From: Halocafeteria seosinensis
Lineage: Eukaryota > Sar > Bigyra > Bicosoecida
Reading direction: 5' to 3'
DNA length: 17,880 nt
NCBI GenBank assembly: GCA_001687465.1
Contig: LVLI01001867.1
Location: 1 to 17,880, forward strand
The notes under the pieces are model-generated. The model did no database searches. It saw only the letters and a program-made list of their open reading frames with translations, and was not told the DNA's origin. This document shows, piece after piece, positions 10,169 through 17,880 of the stretch (its first letter is position 1; every line of letters begins with the position of its first letter). Position numbers and translations under genes: made by a program.

Positions 10169-10570
10169 AGGTTCAATGAAGCAATCATTTCGTCGCCTGT
10201 GTTATATTCGCCCGCCCGGGGTGTCAACCCAGGTTAAAAAATCGGTGCCCCTTATATTCCTTTTTCTGAGTGCTATAGAGAGCCATTGAGTCGAGTTATG
10301 GATACTTTGTAGACACCCTACTAGTGGTAGTGTGGATTAGACGTGCTGCTCAGTGCTTGGCCGTTAGAGGCGAAGTAGAGATACTGGAAAGTACAGAAGC
10401 CTGGAATTGGAACATTTGCTCCTGGTTTAGGGCGCATTTAAGCTCTTGTAGAGGGAAGCATATCGTCTTAGAACTTGATTCCGGACGTTGGTGAATCTTA
10501 CTCTGACAGTTAGACTGTCGCTTCATAAGGATTAGTGCTCTAAATTGCCGTACGTCCCTGTAGCAAGAGA

Positions 10571-10585
10571 GACGTGACGTGACGG
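10571..10585 (+). promoter_or_regulatory. Candidate UPRE/CRE-like site (TGACGTG) upstream of the ER chaperone
   Basis: GACGTGACGTGACGG contains TGACGTG (10575-10581), the core bound by bZIP factors of the unfolded protein response in animals. It is a short ACGT repeat 220 bp before the ATG at 10801 and about 380 bp before the preferred ATG at 10960. Function is inferred only from motif and neighbour; this protist's factors may differ. Confidence 0.35.
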
Positions 10586-10650
10586 ATTGATCACAGGGGT
10601 AGCTGTAGAGGGACAAAAAAGGTTAGGGACAGCGACACCTGTCGTGTTTT

Positions 10651-10670
10651 GTTCCAGAATCAGAAGGAAT
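10651..10670 (+). promoter_or_regulatory. Candidate heat-shock element upstream of the ER chaperone
   Basis: TTCCAGAA (10652-10659) is a TTCnnGAA pair, and a further GAA (10667-10669) keeps the 5-bp phase after one skipped unit, giving a gapped nTTCnnGAAn-5-nGAAn arrangement. Heat-shock factors bind such arrays, and Hsp70-family genes are typical targets. A CCAAT pentamer follows at 10672-10676. Short motifs like this occur by chance, so confidence is modest. Confidence 0.35.
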
Positions 10671-10959
10671 TCCAATCGGTTCCCAGAAGCTAATTTCCAT
10701 CATTTAGGAAGAAGTTCCCCCTTGGAATCGAATTGCGAGCTACCAGAGCGCTCATAGAGGCTCTACAGTGAGTTTGAGTGGAAAAGGAATTCTTGGCAAC
10801 ATGGCTCGTGAAGCGTTGCGAAGCAGGAATTGGCCTGAAACGCATCATCAGCTTTATGATACAAAACAGAGCTCAGAAGCACATGCAATGACGGCAAACG
10901 ACGTCAAATTACGTGGAAGCACCAGAGCAGTCGAAGGCAACGGCTGCCGCGTCGCTCGG

Positions 10960-13900
10960 ATGTCGCGTTGCAAAGCGGGAGCGTCTTGGAATTCTACGTT
11001 GCTAGTCGCTACCATGACGCTATTGACATTGATGGCCAGTGTTTCGGAAGCGATGGTATTAGGTATTGATATGGGATCTGCGTTCATGAAAGTTGCTCTC
11101 GTGAAACCGGGGAGTCCCTTTCAGGTACGTCTCGCACTAGCACACCAAATTCTGTTGAGCGGTCATCGAAGGCTTGCTAATGCAATCTGCAGATAGTAAC
11201 AAACCCACAGAGTAAGCGTACAACACCGACGATGGTGGCTTTCACGGAAGGACAGCGGTTGTACGGCGTTGATGCGGATTCTCTTTCGCGTCGGCGACCG
11301 GCGTTCGCATTCCACAACCCCCTCATGTTCTTGGGACGAACGTTCCAGCACCCATCAGTCCAACATTACTTGAATACTTCATATCTACCTTACGATTTGA
11401 AGGAAGTGGAAGACACGCATGGGATCGGGTACATCCTCGAAGCTTCGGAAGAAACTTTCGAAACGAATCGCACCTTCCGGGCCGAAGAAGTTGCCGCTAT
11501 GTTGCTCTCGTATGCTCGCCGATTCTCATCAACCCTAGCCGACCGGTCGCTAAGTGATGCGGTCATCACTGTACCTAGTTACTTTACACAAGCGGAACGA
11601 CATGCCATGCTGCATGCCGCCAAACTAGCTGATCTTAACGTGCTTGCTATGGTAGATAATCCAGTGGCAGCATCTGTTCAATACGGAATTGACAAAGTCT
11701 ACGCTAACGAGACCCATCGAATTTTAATATTTGATATGGGAGCCGAATCAACAGAGGCGGCAGTCGCGGAGTACACTGCGTATACACCACGCAAGAACGC
11801 CAGACCGATTGGACAAGCGCAAATTCTCTCGAAAGCATGGTCAGAAGGGGCTGGGGGGAATGAGATCGATAGAAGGGTGGCTGAAGCACTCGCAAAAGTG
11901 TTCAATGATAAACATGGTCCAGGTACCAAGGACAATGAAGCCGATATTCGGACCCAGTCAAAAGGGTACTCCAAACTCCTTTCTTCCTCTAAGAAGCTGA
12001 AAGAAATCTTATCGGCCAATGATGCATTCCCTGTCATGATTGAATCTATCACTCCTGAGATCGATTTCCGAAGCAACATGAATCGTTCATTCTTGGAAGA
12101 GATCATTAGTGACGTTATTGACCGCTCTGTCGGGGCAGGTATGGAAGCCTTGGAACGATCAGGATTGAGGGTAGATCAGATTGATGAAATTGAACTCGTG
12201 GGAGGGTCTGTGCGAATTCCGTTACTCCAGCAGCGGTTGAAAGAGAGACTTGGAATCGATCGACTCAGTGTACACCTGAACGGGGACGAAGCAATGGCTC
12301 TAGGAGCAGCTTTTGTAGCCGCAAATAGGAGCAAGGCATTCAGAGTCAGAAACGTCGGTATCATTGACACCAATGAGTTCCCGGTGGAAGTGCGACTGCA
12401 GGATCTTAACCCTAAAGTGGGATCTGAACCATGGATTAAACAATCGACACTCGTAGAGAAGCGTTTAGTCATCCCAACGAGCCGGAAAGTGGCTTTCAAA
12501 CATGACCAAGATCTCTTCGTATCTTTGGATTACGTCGATGAAGTACCACAACGCACCGGTTCAAACCAGCATGTACTTGCATACGAAATCACAGGCATCG
12601 AAAAAGCAGCAAATTCGGATGAAGCAAAGCGAACGGATAAGACTCCTAAAGTGTCAATATCATTTGAAGTTAACCAACATGGACTCCTCCGCATAAAGCA
12701 CGCCGAAGCCACCATCGATGAAGTGATCGTTGTTCCACTGAATGTCTCCAGCTCGACGAATGCCACAAAGAGCAACGACACCACTACAGCAGAAGCAAGC
12801 GGCTCACCTGAAGCCGAAGCAACAGAAAAAGCTGAAACAGAGAAGAGTGAAGAGTCTGCGCAAGCGGAAGGGAAACAAAGTGAAACTGAAGAGAAGGGTG
12901 AAGAAGAAGTTAAAACTACGAACTACACTGAAGTCCATCGCTTCCCGCTGGATGCCAAGCCAGTTCCTTCAAGAGAAGGGTTCACACCGTTGGGCGAAGA
13001 ATCACTAGGAGAGAGTAAAGAAGTGATGGATGAATTGCAATCGATGGATGACGCACAAGCTGCCCGTGCACAGGCAAAGAATGAATATGAGGCATACATT
13101 TACAGTCAAAGAGAGAAGATGATGATGTCGCGAGCCGAGGAGGCCGAACAGGTTGCCACGGAAGACGTGAGGCAATCATTGTCTCAAGAATTAGAGAATG
13201 CGGAAGACTGGCTTTATGATGAAGGAGAAAACGCTTCGCCAGAAGAGTACAGAAAGAAGCAGGATTCGTTGAAGAAACAGTTCGATCCTGTGTGGTTCCG
13301 CGCCGATGAATTGACGGAACGACCAGCTGCCATTAAGCGTGCACGAAAACTGGTGGCAAATATTACAGCGGATGTTCAGGACTGGAACGACACCAAACCA
13401 CACGTAAGTACTTTACGAAGTGAATGTATTCGCGCTAGTCGTCAGTGCCGTCGATGGGAATGGGGCGAGGAAAGTTAAAGCTCGAACATGAGAATGACAG
13501 AGCCAGTTCAAAGATCTTGTTGATGTCATTGGTTTCTCATTGTTCAGCTTTCCTGATGCCCCTATAGGAAGAGCAAATTGCATGTGAGGAACTTTTTCCC
13601 GTTATTTGTTCACGACTAACGAAGTTACTTCGTTTGCGTGCTATGTATATAGTACGCGCATGAGGCCCTGGGGCCTATGGTCTTGGCTATTCCTACTCCG
13701 TAGAAGGTATCTCTCCTCACAAACTTGCTCTCGTATGACAGTTTCTGACGACGCACTGAGGATCATGCGTGGCCACTACACACATACCGGACATTTAACT
13801 TTATTGCATGTTTTGTTTGTTGCAGATTACCGTAACAGAGAAGGAGGGGTTGCTCAATGATACCATCGAATTTTCAAACTGGCTGGACCAAAAGATAGAG

Positions 13901-14236
13901 GAACAAGAGAAGCTACCATTGACAGAAGATCCAGTCCTTTCGTCAAACGAAATTCGTAAGGAAATGAACAAGATCTCAAAAGTTGCTTCTCGTTTGCGGA
14001 AACGCCCGGCTCCCACACCGACCCCGTCGCCTTCACCGACGTCGTCCCCAAAGAAGGATGGTTCTTCATCCTCCACCGAAGGCGACGACAGTAGTTCCAC
14101 TACAGGAAAGCAGAGCGGCGATTCGTCGGAGGAAGCTCAGTCGACGAACAAGGATAAAGGTGGATCGACAGAGGGTTCCAGTAGTCCCAGTGATGATGCT
14201 GAAACTGCTGCACAGAGTGGAAAGGACGACTTGTAA
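10960..14236 (+). CDS. HYOU1: GRP170/HYOU1/Lhs1-like ER-lumenal Hsp70 chaperone, three exons
   Basis: Exons are 10960-11124, 11193-13403 and 13826-14236, joined by introns of 68 nt (GTACGT...TGCAG) and 422 nt (GTAAGT...TGCAG). They give 928 residues. This large Hsp70 acts in the ER lumen as a nucleotide-exchange factor for BiP and as a holdase. The N-terminus is a signal peptide with hydrophobic core STLLVATMTLLTLM, cleaved probably before MVLGIDMGSAFMKV. The nucleotide-binding domain (about 33-425) shows GIDMGS, DAVITVPSYFTQAER, ILIFDMGAEST and ELVGGSVRIP. A beta domain and a long acidic loop (about 584-634) follow, then a helical lid, a TPTPSPSP linker near 853 and a Ser/Asp/Glu-rich tail ending in KDDL. 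Many N-x-S/T sequons agree with an ER location. An upstream in-frame ATG at 10801 adds 53 polar residues that would bury the signal peptide, so 10960 is preferred; the frame's first codon at 10768 is GTG. Neighbour DIS3L2 is divergent. Confidence 0.93.
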
Positions 14237-15340
14237 ATTGGTCGTTCGCGTGTGTCTACACGCTTGAAATACACTTCTTTCTACTAGTATTAGTTTGTAA
14301 GGGTTTTTTGTACTGGTCATGGTAGTGCATTGAAACGCATATGTCTTTTATCCTGTTATAGTCAGAGTAGGTGTGCCCTCCATCATCTGCTCCTAGCGGG
14401 TCCTTTGGCAGTTCACTCTTGGCAGGGGTATCTTAATTCGGGTTCGAGTTGGTGGCATCGGTGACACGGAGGGGTTCAAAGATTTGTGGTGAACGTTGGG
14501 GGTCGGAAGGATTGCGTGGCACTGATTACGTTATCGTCGGTGAAACGGATTGGGAAGATGTTCCTGGAACAGAAGATCACGGAGTCAGGATCGGCGACAC
14601 AGCGTCAGTCTCCACGTCAGATGGAAGCAACGTCCGTGTCGGTGCTGTCCGTAGCATTCCCATTCCGTGTAGTATACGGTTCGCCATCTCGTCTACTTGC
14701 TTTTCATCGATGTCACAACTCTCCATTTCTGGATAGAACAAGAAGCATGCTGGCGTTTAACTCCTCGTCTCGCTCCGACACTATCAGCAACGGGACAGAG
14801 CTACGAGAATTTTGCCTTTCAATCGCTGAGCGGGCCAGCTACTCTCTCCCGGATACTTCACGGTTTGTCCTCAGCTTCCCAATCATTGATATCTCCCTCT
14901 GAGGCCAGGATCAAACCAACTGTTCTGCCAATTTCATGCATTACCGCAGTTCCGGTCGCAATCCTGCCAGTGCAGTGTCTTTATTTCTCCCCTCGTTTTC
15001 CAAACTTCCAATTTAGCGGGCGTAGCAGTAGCTTGGAAACTGTTCGGATGGCGTCTTGGGCACACAGAATTAACAAACCCCTCCAATACCTGAAAAGCTG
15101 TTCCAGCATAGTGAGCAGGTTGCATTGATTTCTTCGTAACGACCATTCCACTCATCAGCGTGACCGTGAGAAGCTTCACCCCTAGATGTCCAAGCAAAAG
15201 CCATCCATGGCGCGAGCATCTATCTATGCTCATTTTCCTCTCAACCGGAATTCGGTGTACCTCCATTAACATGTCCTGATGGTTGGCTGGACAGGAGAAG
15301 TCTATCGGTGCCAAGCACTAAGTACTCGATGCTATGAAGA
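14237..15340. other. No intact gene; coding-like fragments on the minus strand
   Basis: The left part is the 3' flank of the chaperone gene. On the minus strand, a frame at about 15314-14934 contains MSIDRCSRHGWLLLG and LLTVTLMSGMVV, which resembles a signal peptide. Near 14960-14855 another frame reads VMHEIGRTVGL and then SEGDINDWEAEDKP before a stop, recalling an altered HExxH metalloprotease motif. Further on (about 14755-14600) come FYPEMESCDIDEKQVDEMAN and a Thr/Pro/Ser-rich stretch with internal stops. These pieces lie in different frames, and I could not join them with good introns. It may be a decayed gene for a secreted protein. The plus-strand frame at 14697-15128 begins at TTG and has no motif. 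Confidence 0.35.
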
Positions 15341-17521
15341 CTATTTGCTTGACCCTTTGCAAAGAACTCTCCTGACAGGTAACTTTGTCCTTTGGTCTCG
15401 AGTCGTTCGCACGTGGTATATCACTGCGTCCATTGAACTACCAACTACCGAAGAAGTTATGGGACCAGAACGTGCTGGAGTTGAGGCTCTGCTATACAGT
15501 GGCGTTTGCGTACTCCTCCCCGTGCTTGTCCCGTTCGGAGTCTCTGATGACGTCCATGTTATATTACCCAAACTGGTTTCCCTAGGGATTCCAGTCGATG
15601 TCGAAGTAACCGTCCTCGTACTCGTTTCACTTGGCGTTCCAATCAGTGTCGGTGTTGGAGTTCTCGAAATTGTCTCACTAGGGATTCCGGTTGATGTCAA
15701 AGTAACAGTCCTAGTACTAGTTTCACTTGGAGTTCCAGTCAATGTCGGTGTTGGCGTTCTGAAGCTTGTTTCACTAGGAGTTCCGGTTGAAGTCGATGTC
15801 GACGTGGCTGTCGCCGTGCTTGTTTGACTGGAACTCTCAGTTGTTGTCGATGTTGGAGTCCTCGTACTTGTAACACTGGGAGTGCTTGTAGAAGTAGAAC
15901 TTGAGCTTCCTGTAGGAGTGTGGCTTGGGGTACTTGTAGCCGTAGGAGTCGGGGTTGAGTTACCGGTTTCTGTTCTCGTCGGTGTACAGGTTGGTGTTGT
16001 TGATGACGTAGCAGTTCCTGTCCTGGATGGTGTACGACTTGGGGTGCTGGTCGATGTTTGAGAGGGGCTGATTGAGCCTGTAGTCGCTGGAGTAGTGCTG
16101 GGACTGGGACTAGGTGTTGGCAGCTGGAAATGCAATACCGGGAGATCCTCTGGTCCTTGTGTAGCCCATACTGTATCGGACCATTTCTTCTCTTGATCAT
16201 GGTGATAAAGCTTGCCTTTAATGCTATCCAGGTCGTTCGAATTGCCGATGCCGATGTCGTTGATAGGATGGTCCTTATCGCCGCCTACTATGCGTTCTCC
16301 ACTGTACACTGAGTACTTAATAGTAACAGAGAAGCCATCATCTATACCGCCTATGATACCACCCGCACCATTGCCCTCTACAATCCCTGAAGCGTATGTG
16401 TTGCTGATATCGACAATGCCTCCGATACCGATACTATCCCCACAGATCCCACCGGCCTGCGATCCACTAATCCTGCCCGTACTATAGCAGTCTGTAATAT
16501 GTACTTGTCCCTCCTCTACACCAGCCGCCTCACCGACAATACCACCACCCTGTTTTCCGATAATGTCTCCAGTAGAGTAGCATTCCTTAATTGACACAAA
16601 TCCATTGCCTGCACCAGCTCCCCAACCCACAATACCGCCCCCTACAATATGACCGGTGGAATACGATCGCTCTATATAGACTTTGCCTCGGTTGCCCCCA
16701 GCGTAGGATCCACAGATACCACCAGCAGCATCTACCGCTATGTTCCCCGTGGAATAGCAATTAGTAATATTAACAATTCCTCCGTTAGACGCTGTGTCAG
16801 CCCCAGTTATACCGCCCGCATCTCGCGCCAATATTTCTCCTGTTGAAAACGAGTTGGAGATATGAACTTCGCCTCTATCACCACATCTGGAGCCGCATAT
16901 ACCACCTCCGTCGGCATCTGTGATATTCCCGGTAGAACTGCATGATTCTACAATAACAAAGTGCTGGCCCGCTTGGACAATGAACCCTGCGCCGTGTGCT
17001 GTTTCCCCATTTTTCATATGCAAATTCCGAATCATGGGTGCTTGGCTGAATTCGTTCACCCCCTCAAGAACATTAAACAGACCACTAAAGCCTGTTATAC
17101 CCTGGAGGTCAATCGTATTACCATTCCCGTCAAATATTTCACTCGCGTTGAGCGAAATATAATCATTGTTGGCAAACTCAGTATTCCACTGAAAGGTAGA
17201 ACAGGTCATCGTGAACTTCTTGCTACTGTAGGAAAAGCAGCTGTAGCCGTTGGCGATAATGTCATCGCGTATATCAGCAGCCCTTGACAAGTAAGAGTAG
17301 TGGTAGCACTGGAGAACCACAATCACCATTGCGGCGCATCGGCTTGTCGTCCCAGCCATCCTCGCTGAAGCGAAGCGTGTATGCTTCCTTCCACTTTGGA
17401 ACTTGCCACTAAGTACCACTTCCAGAAGACATCCCATGATGAGCATTAATCCTCTTTGAGTCAGCGTAGACGTTTTCGTGCTCGTTATGCTTGTGGTTGT
17501 TCGGGTCGGGATTTCAGACAT
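15341..17521 (-). CDS. Secreted GLUG-repeat protein with Ser/Thr/Pro-rich C-terminal stalk
   Basis: This is a single open frame of 726 codons from the ATG at 17521; the internal ATG at 17359 gives 672 residues and a better signal peptide (core CAAMVIVVLQC). After it comes a cysteine-containing segment, then DGNGNTIDLQGITGFSGLF, typical of the start of beta-helix or GLUG domains. About seven repeats of 35-40 residues follow, with consensus G-G-I-x-G-x(8-15)-V-x-I-x-x-C-Y-S-T-G-x-I (plus-strand coordinates about 16320-16930). GLUG-type repeats are found in surface and secreted proteins of bacteria and some algae, often in adhesion. From about 16110 down to 15450 the protein is a Thr/Ser/Pro-rich stalk, likely O-glycosylated if secreted, with a 32-residue internal repeat. 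No transmembrane anchor or GPI-like end is seen after the stalk, so the C-terminus may be incomplete or spliced. The gene is divergent from the next gene at 17781, and a palindrome array lies directly upstream. Function is unknown beyond a likely extracellular or cell-surface role. Confidence 0.8.
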   Translation of the reverse strand: MSEIPTRTTTSITSTKTSTLTQRGLMLIMGCLLEVVLSGKFQSGRKHTRFASARMAGTTSRCAAMVIVVLQCYHYSYLSRAADIRDDIIANGYSCFSYSSKKFTMTCSTFQWNTEFANNDYISLNASEIFDGNGNTIDLQGITGFSGLFNVLEGVNEFSQAPMIRNLHMKNGETAHGAGFIVQAGQHFVIVESCSSTGNITDADGGGICGSRCGDRGEVHISNSFSTGEILARDAGGITGADTASNGGIVNITNCYSTGNIAVDAAGGICGSYAGGNRGKVYIERSYSTGHIVGGGIVGWGAGAGNGFVSIKECYSTGDIIGKQGGGIVGEAAGVEEGQVHITDCYSTGRISGSQAGGICGDSIGIGGIVDISNTYASGIVEGNGAGGIIGGIDDGFSVTIKYSVYSGERIVGGDKDHPINDIGIGNSNDLDSIKGKLYHHDQEKKWSDTVWATQGPEDLPVLHFQLPTPSPSPSTTPATTGSISPSQTSTSTPSRTPSRTGTATSSTTPTCTPTRTETGNSTPTPTATSTPSHTPTGSSSSTSTSTPSVTSTRTPTSTTTESSSQTSTATATSTSTSTGTPSETSFRTPTPTLTGTPSETSTRTVTLTSTGIPSETISRTPTPTLIGTPSETSTRTVTSTSTGIPRETSLGNITWTSSETPNGTSTGRSTQTPLYSRASTPARSGPITSSVVGSSMDAVIYHVRTTRDQRTKLPVRRVLCKGSSK
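15582..15785 (-). repeat. 96-bp tandem repeat in the Ser/Thr/Pro stalk
   Basis: Two full imperfect copies (starting at 15582 and 15678) and the start of a third (15774) keep an exact 96-bp period. On the minus strand each encodes 32 residues containing PSETSxRTPTPTL and GTPSETSTRTVT. This is an in-frame minisatellite, which would let stalk length vary between individuals. Confidence 0.8.
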
Positions 17522-17522
17522 T

Positions 17523-17629
17523 TACCCCTAGGGGTAACTTCAATCTACCCCTAGGGGTAACTTCAAACTACCCCTAGGGGTAACTTCAAACTACCCCTAG
17601 GGGTAACTCCAAATCTACCCCTAGGGGTA
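17523..17629. repeat. Five regularly spaced copies of the 14-bp palindrome TACCCCTAGGGGTA
   Basis: Perfect palindromes occur at 17523-17536, 17546-17559, 17569-17582, 17592-17605 and 17616-17629. Start-to-start distances are 23, 23, 23 and 24 bp. The spacer is close to ACTTCAAAC each time, so the unit is a 23-bp tandem repeat. The array ends 1 bp before the first ATG of the GLUG gene and lies about 150 bp before the start of the plus-strand gene at 17781. Confidence 0.95.
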
Positions 17630-17780
17630 GAATTTTGAGGATTGTTGCATATTTCCAAATCTCTGCCAATTACCACTTTAACACAAAGACAAAGGTTCTA
17701 CATTGTTTGATACTGTTTACGTAGTAGTTTTGTGCATACTGGGTACTGGAATATCCCGCTCCCTGTTGCAATAGAGTGAT

Positions 17781-17830
17781 ATGAGTGTTGAGGCTGAACT
17801 AACGGAAGCTCGCGTGGAGCAGTTGCTTAG
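17781..17830 (+). CDS. First exon of an unidentified gene (continues beyond the window)
   Basis: ATG at 17781 opens MSVEAELTEARVEQLL and is followed by TTGCTTAG/GTATGT, whose donor hexamer matches donors used in the DIS3L2-like gene. The exon would end at 17830 after two bases of the next codon, and any downstream exon lies largely or wholly outside the window. The short peptide is acidic and helix-prone; I do not recognise the family. The evidence is only a start codon and a good donor, so it is a tentative call. It would be divergent from the GLUG gene, sharing an upstream region of about 260 bp. Confidence 0.45.
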
Positions 17831-17880
17831 GTATGTAGTTCTTGGCCATACTTATTGATTCATTACGATTGTATTTAACC

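Larger units (their letters stand above)
9277..10800. other. 1.5-kb intergenic region with structured repeats and promoter-like sites
   Basis: This stretch separates the divergently transcribed DIS3L2-like and GRP170-like genes, so it should contain both promoters. No protein-coding gene is supported: the frame at 9699-9983 (-) starts at GTG and has no motif, and the small frame at 10350-10616 (-) has none either. It holds a nested inverted repeat at 9551-9618, a related GC hairpin at 10105-10125, three 13-bp tandem repeats at 10130-10168 and candidate stress-response sites at 10575-10672. No tRNA, snRNA or other RNA family was recognised. Confidence 0.6.

Noticed and set aside
10768-10959. 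Longer N-terminus for the ER chaperone from GTG 10768 or ATG 10801
   Set aside because: GTG is not a usual eukaryotic start, and ATG 10801 would put 53 polar residues ahead of a clear signal peptide. The ATG at 10960 places the signal at the N-terminus.
13404-13825. Intron-encoded C/D-box snoRNA in the 422-nt intron
   Set aside because: TGATG and CTGA-like strings occur, but no box C (RTGATGA) and box D pair with terminal stem at suitable spacing could be found.
14437-14460. Second tRNA suggested by GGTTCGAGTT
   Set aside because: The string resembles a T-loop, but no matching T stem, acceptor stem or anticodon arm surrounds it.
15279-15827. Plus-strand open frame of 182 codons with repeated VLVLVSLGVP
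   Set aside because: It is the reverse-strand reading of the Ser/Thr/Pro stalk repeats of the GLUG gene.

Overview
The window is nuclear DNA from a eukaryote, probably a protist or alga with a fairly compact genome. Three genes are interrupted by GT-AG introns. Eleven of the twelve introns I could place are 65 to 110 nt and one is 422 nt; every acceptor ends in CAG. There is a eukaryotic tRNA-Pro without an encoded CCA, and the recognisable proteins are a SCAR/WAVE actin regulator, a DIS3L2-type exonuclease and an ER-lumenal Hsp70 of the GRP170/HYOU1/Lhs1 family. I cannot name the lineage from sequence alone. The SCAR/WAVE gene and the GLUG-repeat secreted protein are consistent with several algal and protist groups.

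Layout. Positions 1-1640 (+) hold fragments of a leucine-rich-repeat protein of the 'ITDxAF-HL' type, broken by many stops and frame changes, read here as a pseudogene. Positions 1641-2097 show nothing convincing. 2098-4071 (-) is a three-exon SCAR/WAVE gene with three clear WH2 motifs, a fourth irregular one and an acidic tail lacking the usual Trp. 4408-4479 (+) is tRNA-Pro(AGG) with a T-run terminator. 4865-9276 (-) is a nine-exon DIS3L2 homologue with a long RG-repeat N-terminal extension. 9277-10800 is a 1.5-kb intergenic stretch with GC-rich hairpins, a short tandem repeat and, near its right end, heat-shock-element-like and UPRE-like sites. 10960-14236 (+) is a three-exon GRP170-like chaperone ending in KDDL. 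14237-15340 holds no intact gene, but its minus strand has coding-like fragments that may be decayed. 15341-17521 (-) encodes a secreted GLUG-repeat protein with a long Ser/Thr/Pro stalk. Directly upstream of it are five evenly spaced copies of a perfect 14-bp palindrome. At 17781 (+) the first exon of a further gene begins and leaves the window.

The genes do not form one pathway: actin nucleation, RNA decay, ER folding and a surface or secreted protein lie side by side, as is usual in a eukaryotic chromosome. I see no clear new multi-gene system. The strongest unexplained signals are the palindrome array at 17523-17629, the unusual C-terminal architecture of the SCAR protein, the RG-rich extension of DIS3L2, and the structured intergenic stretch between DIS3L2 and the chaperone.
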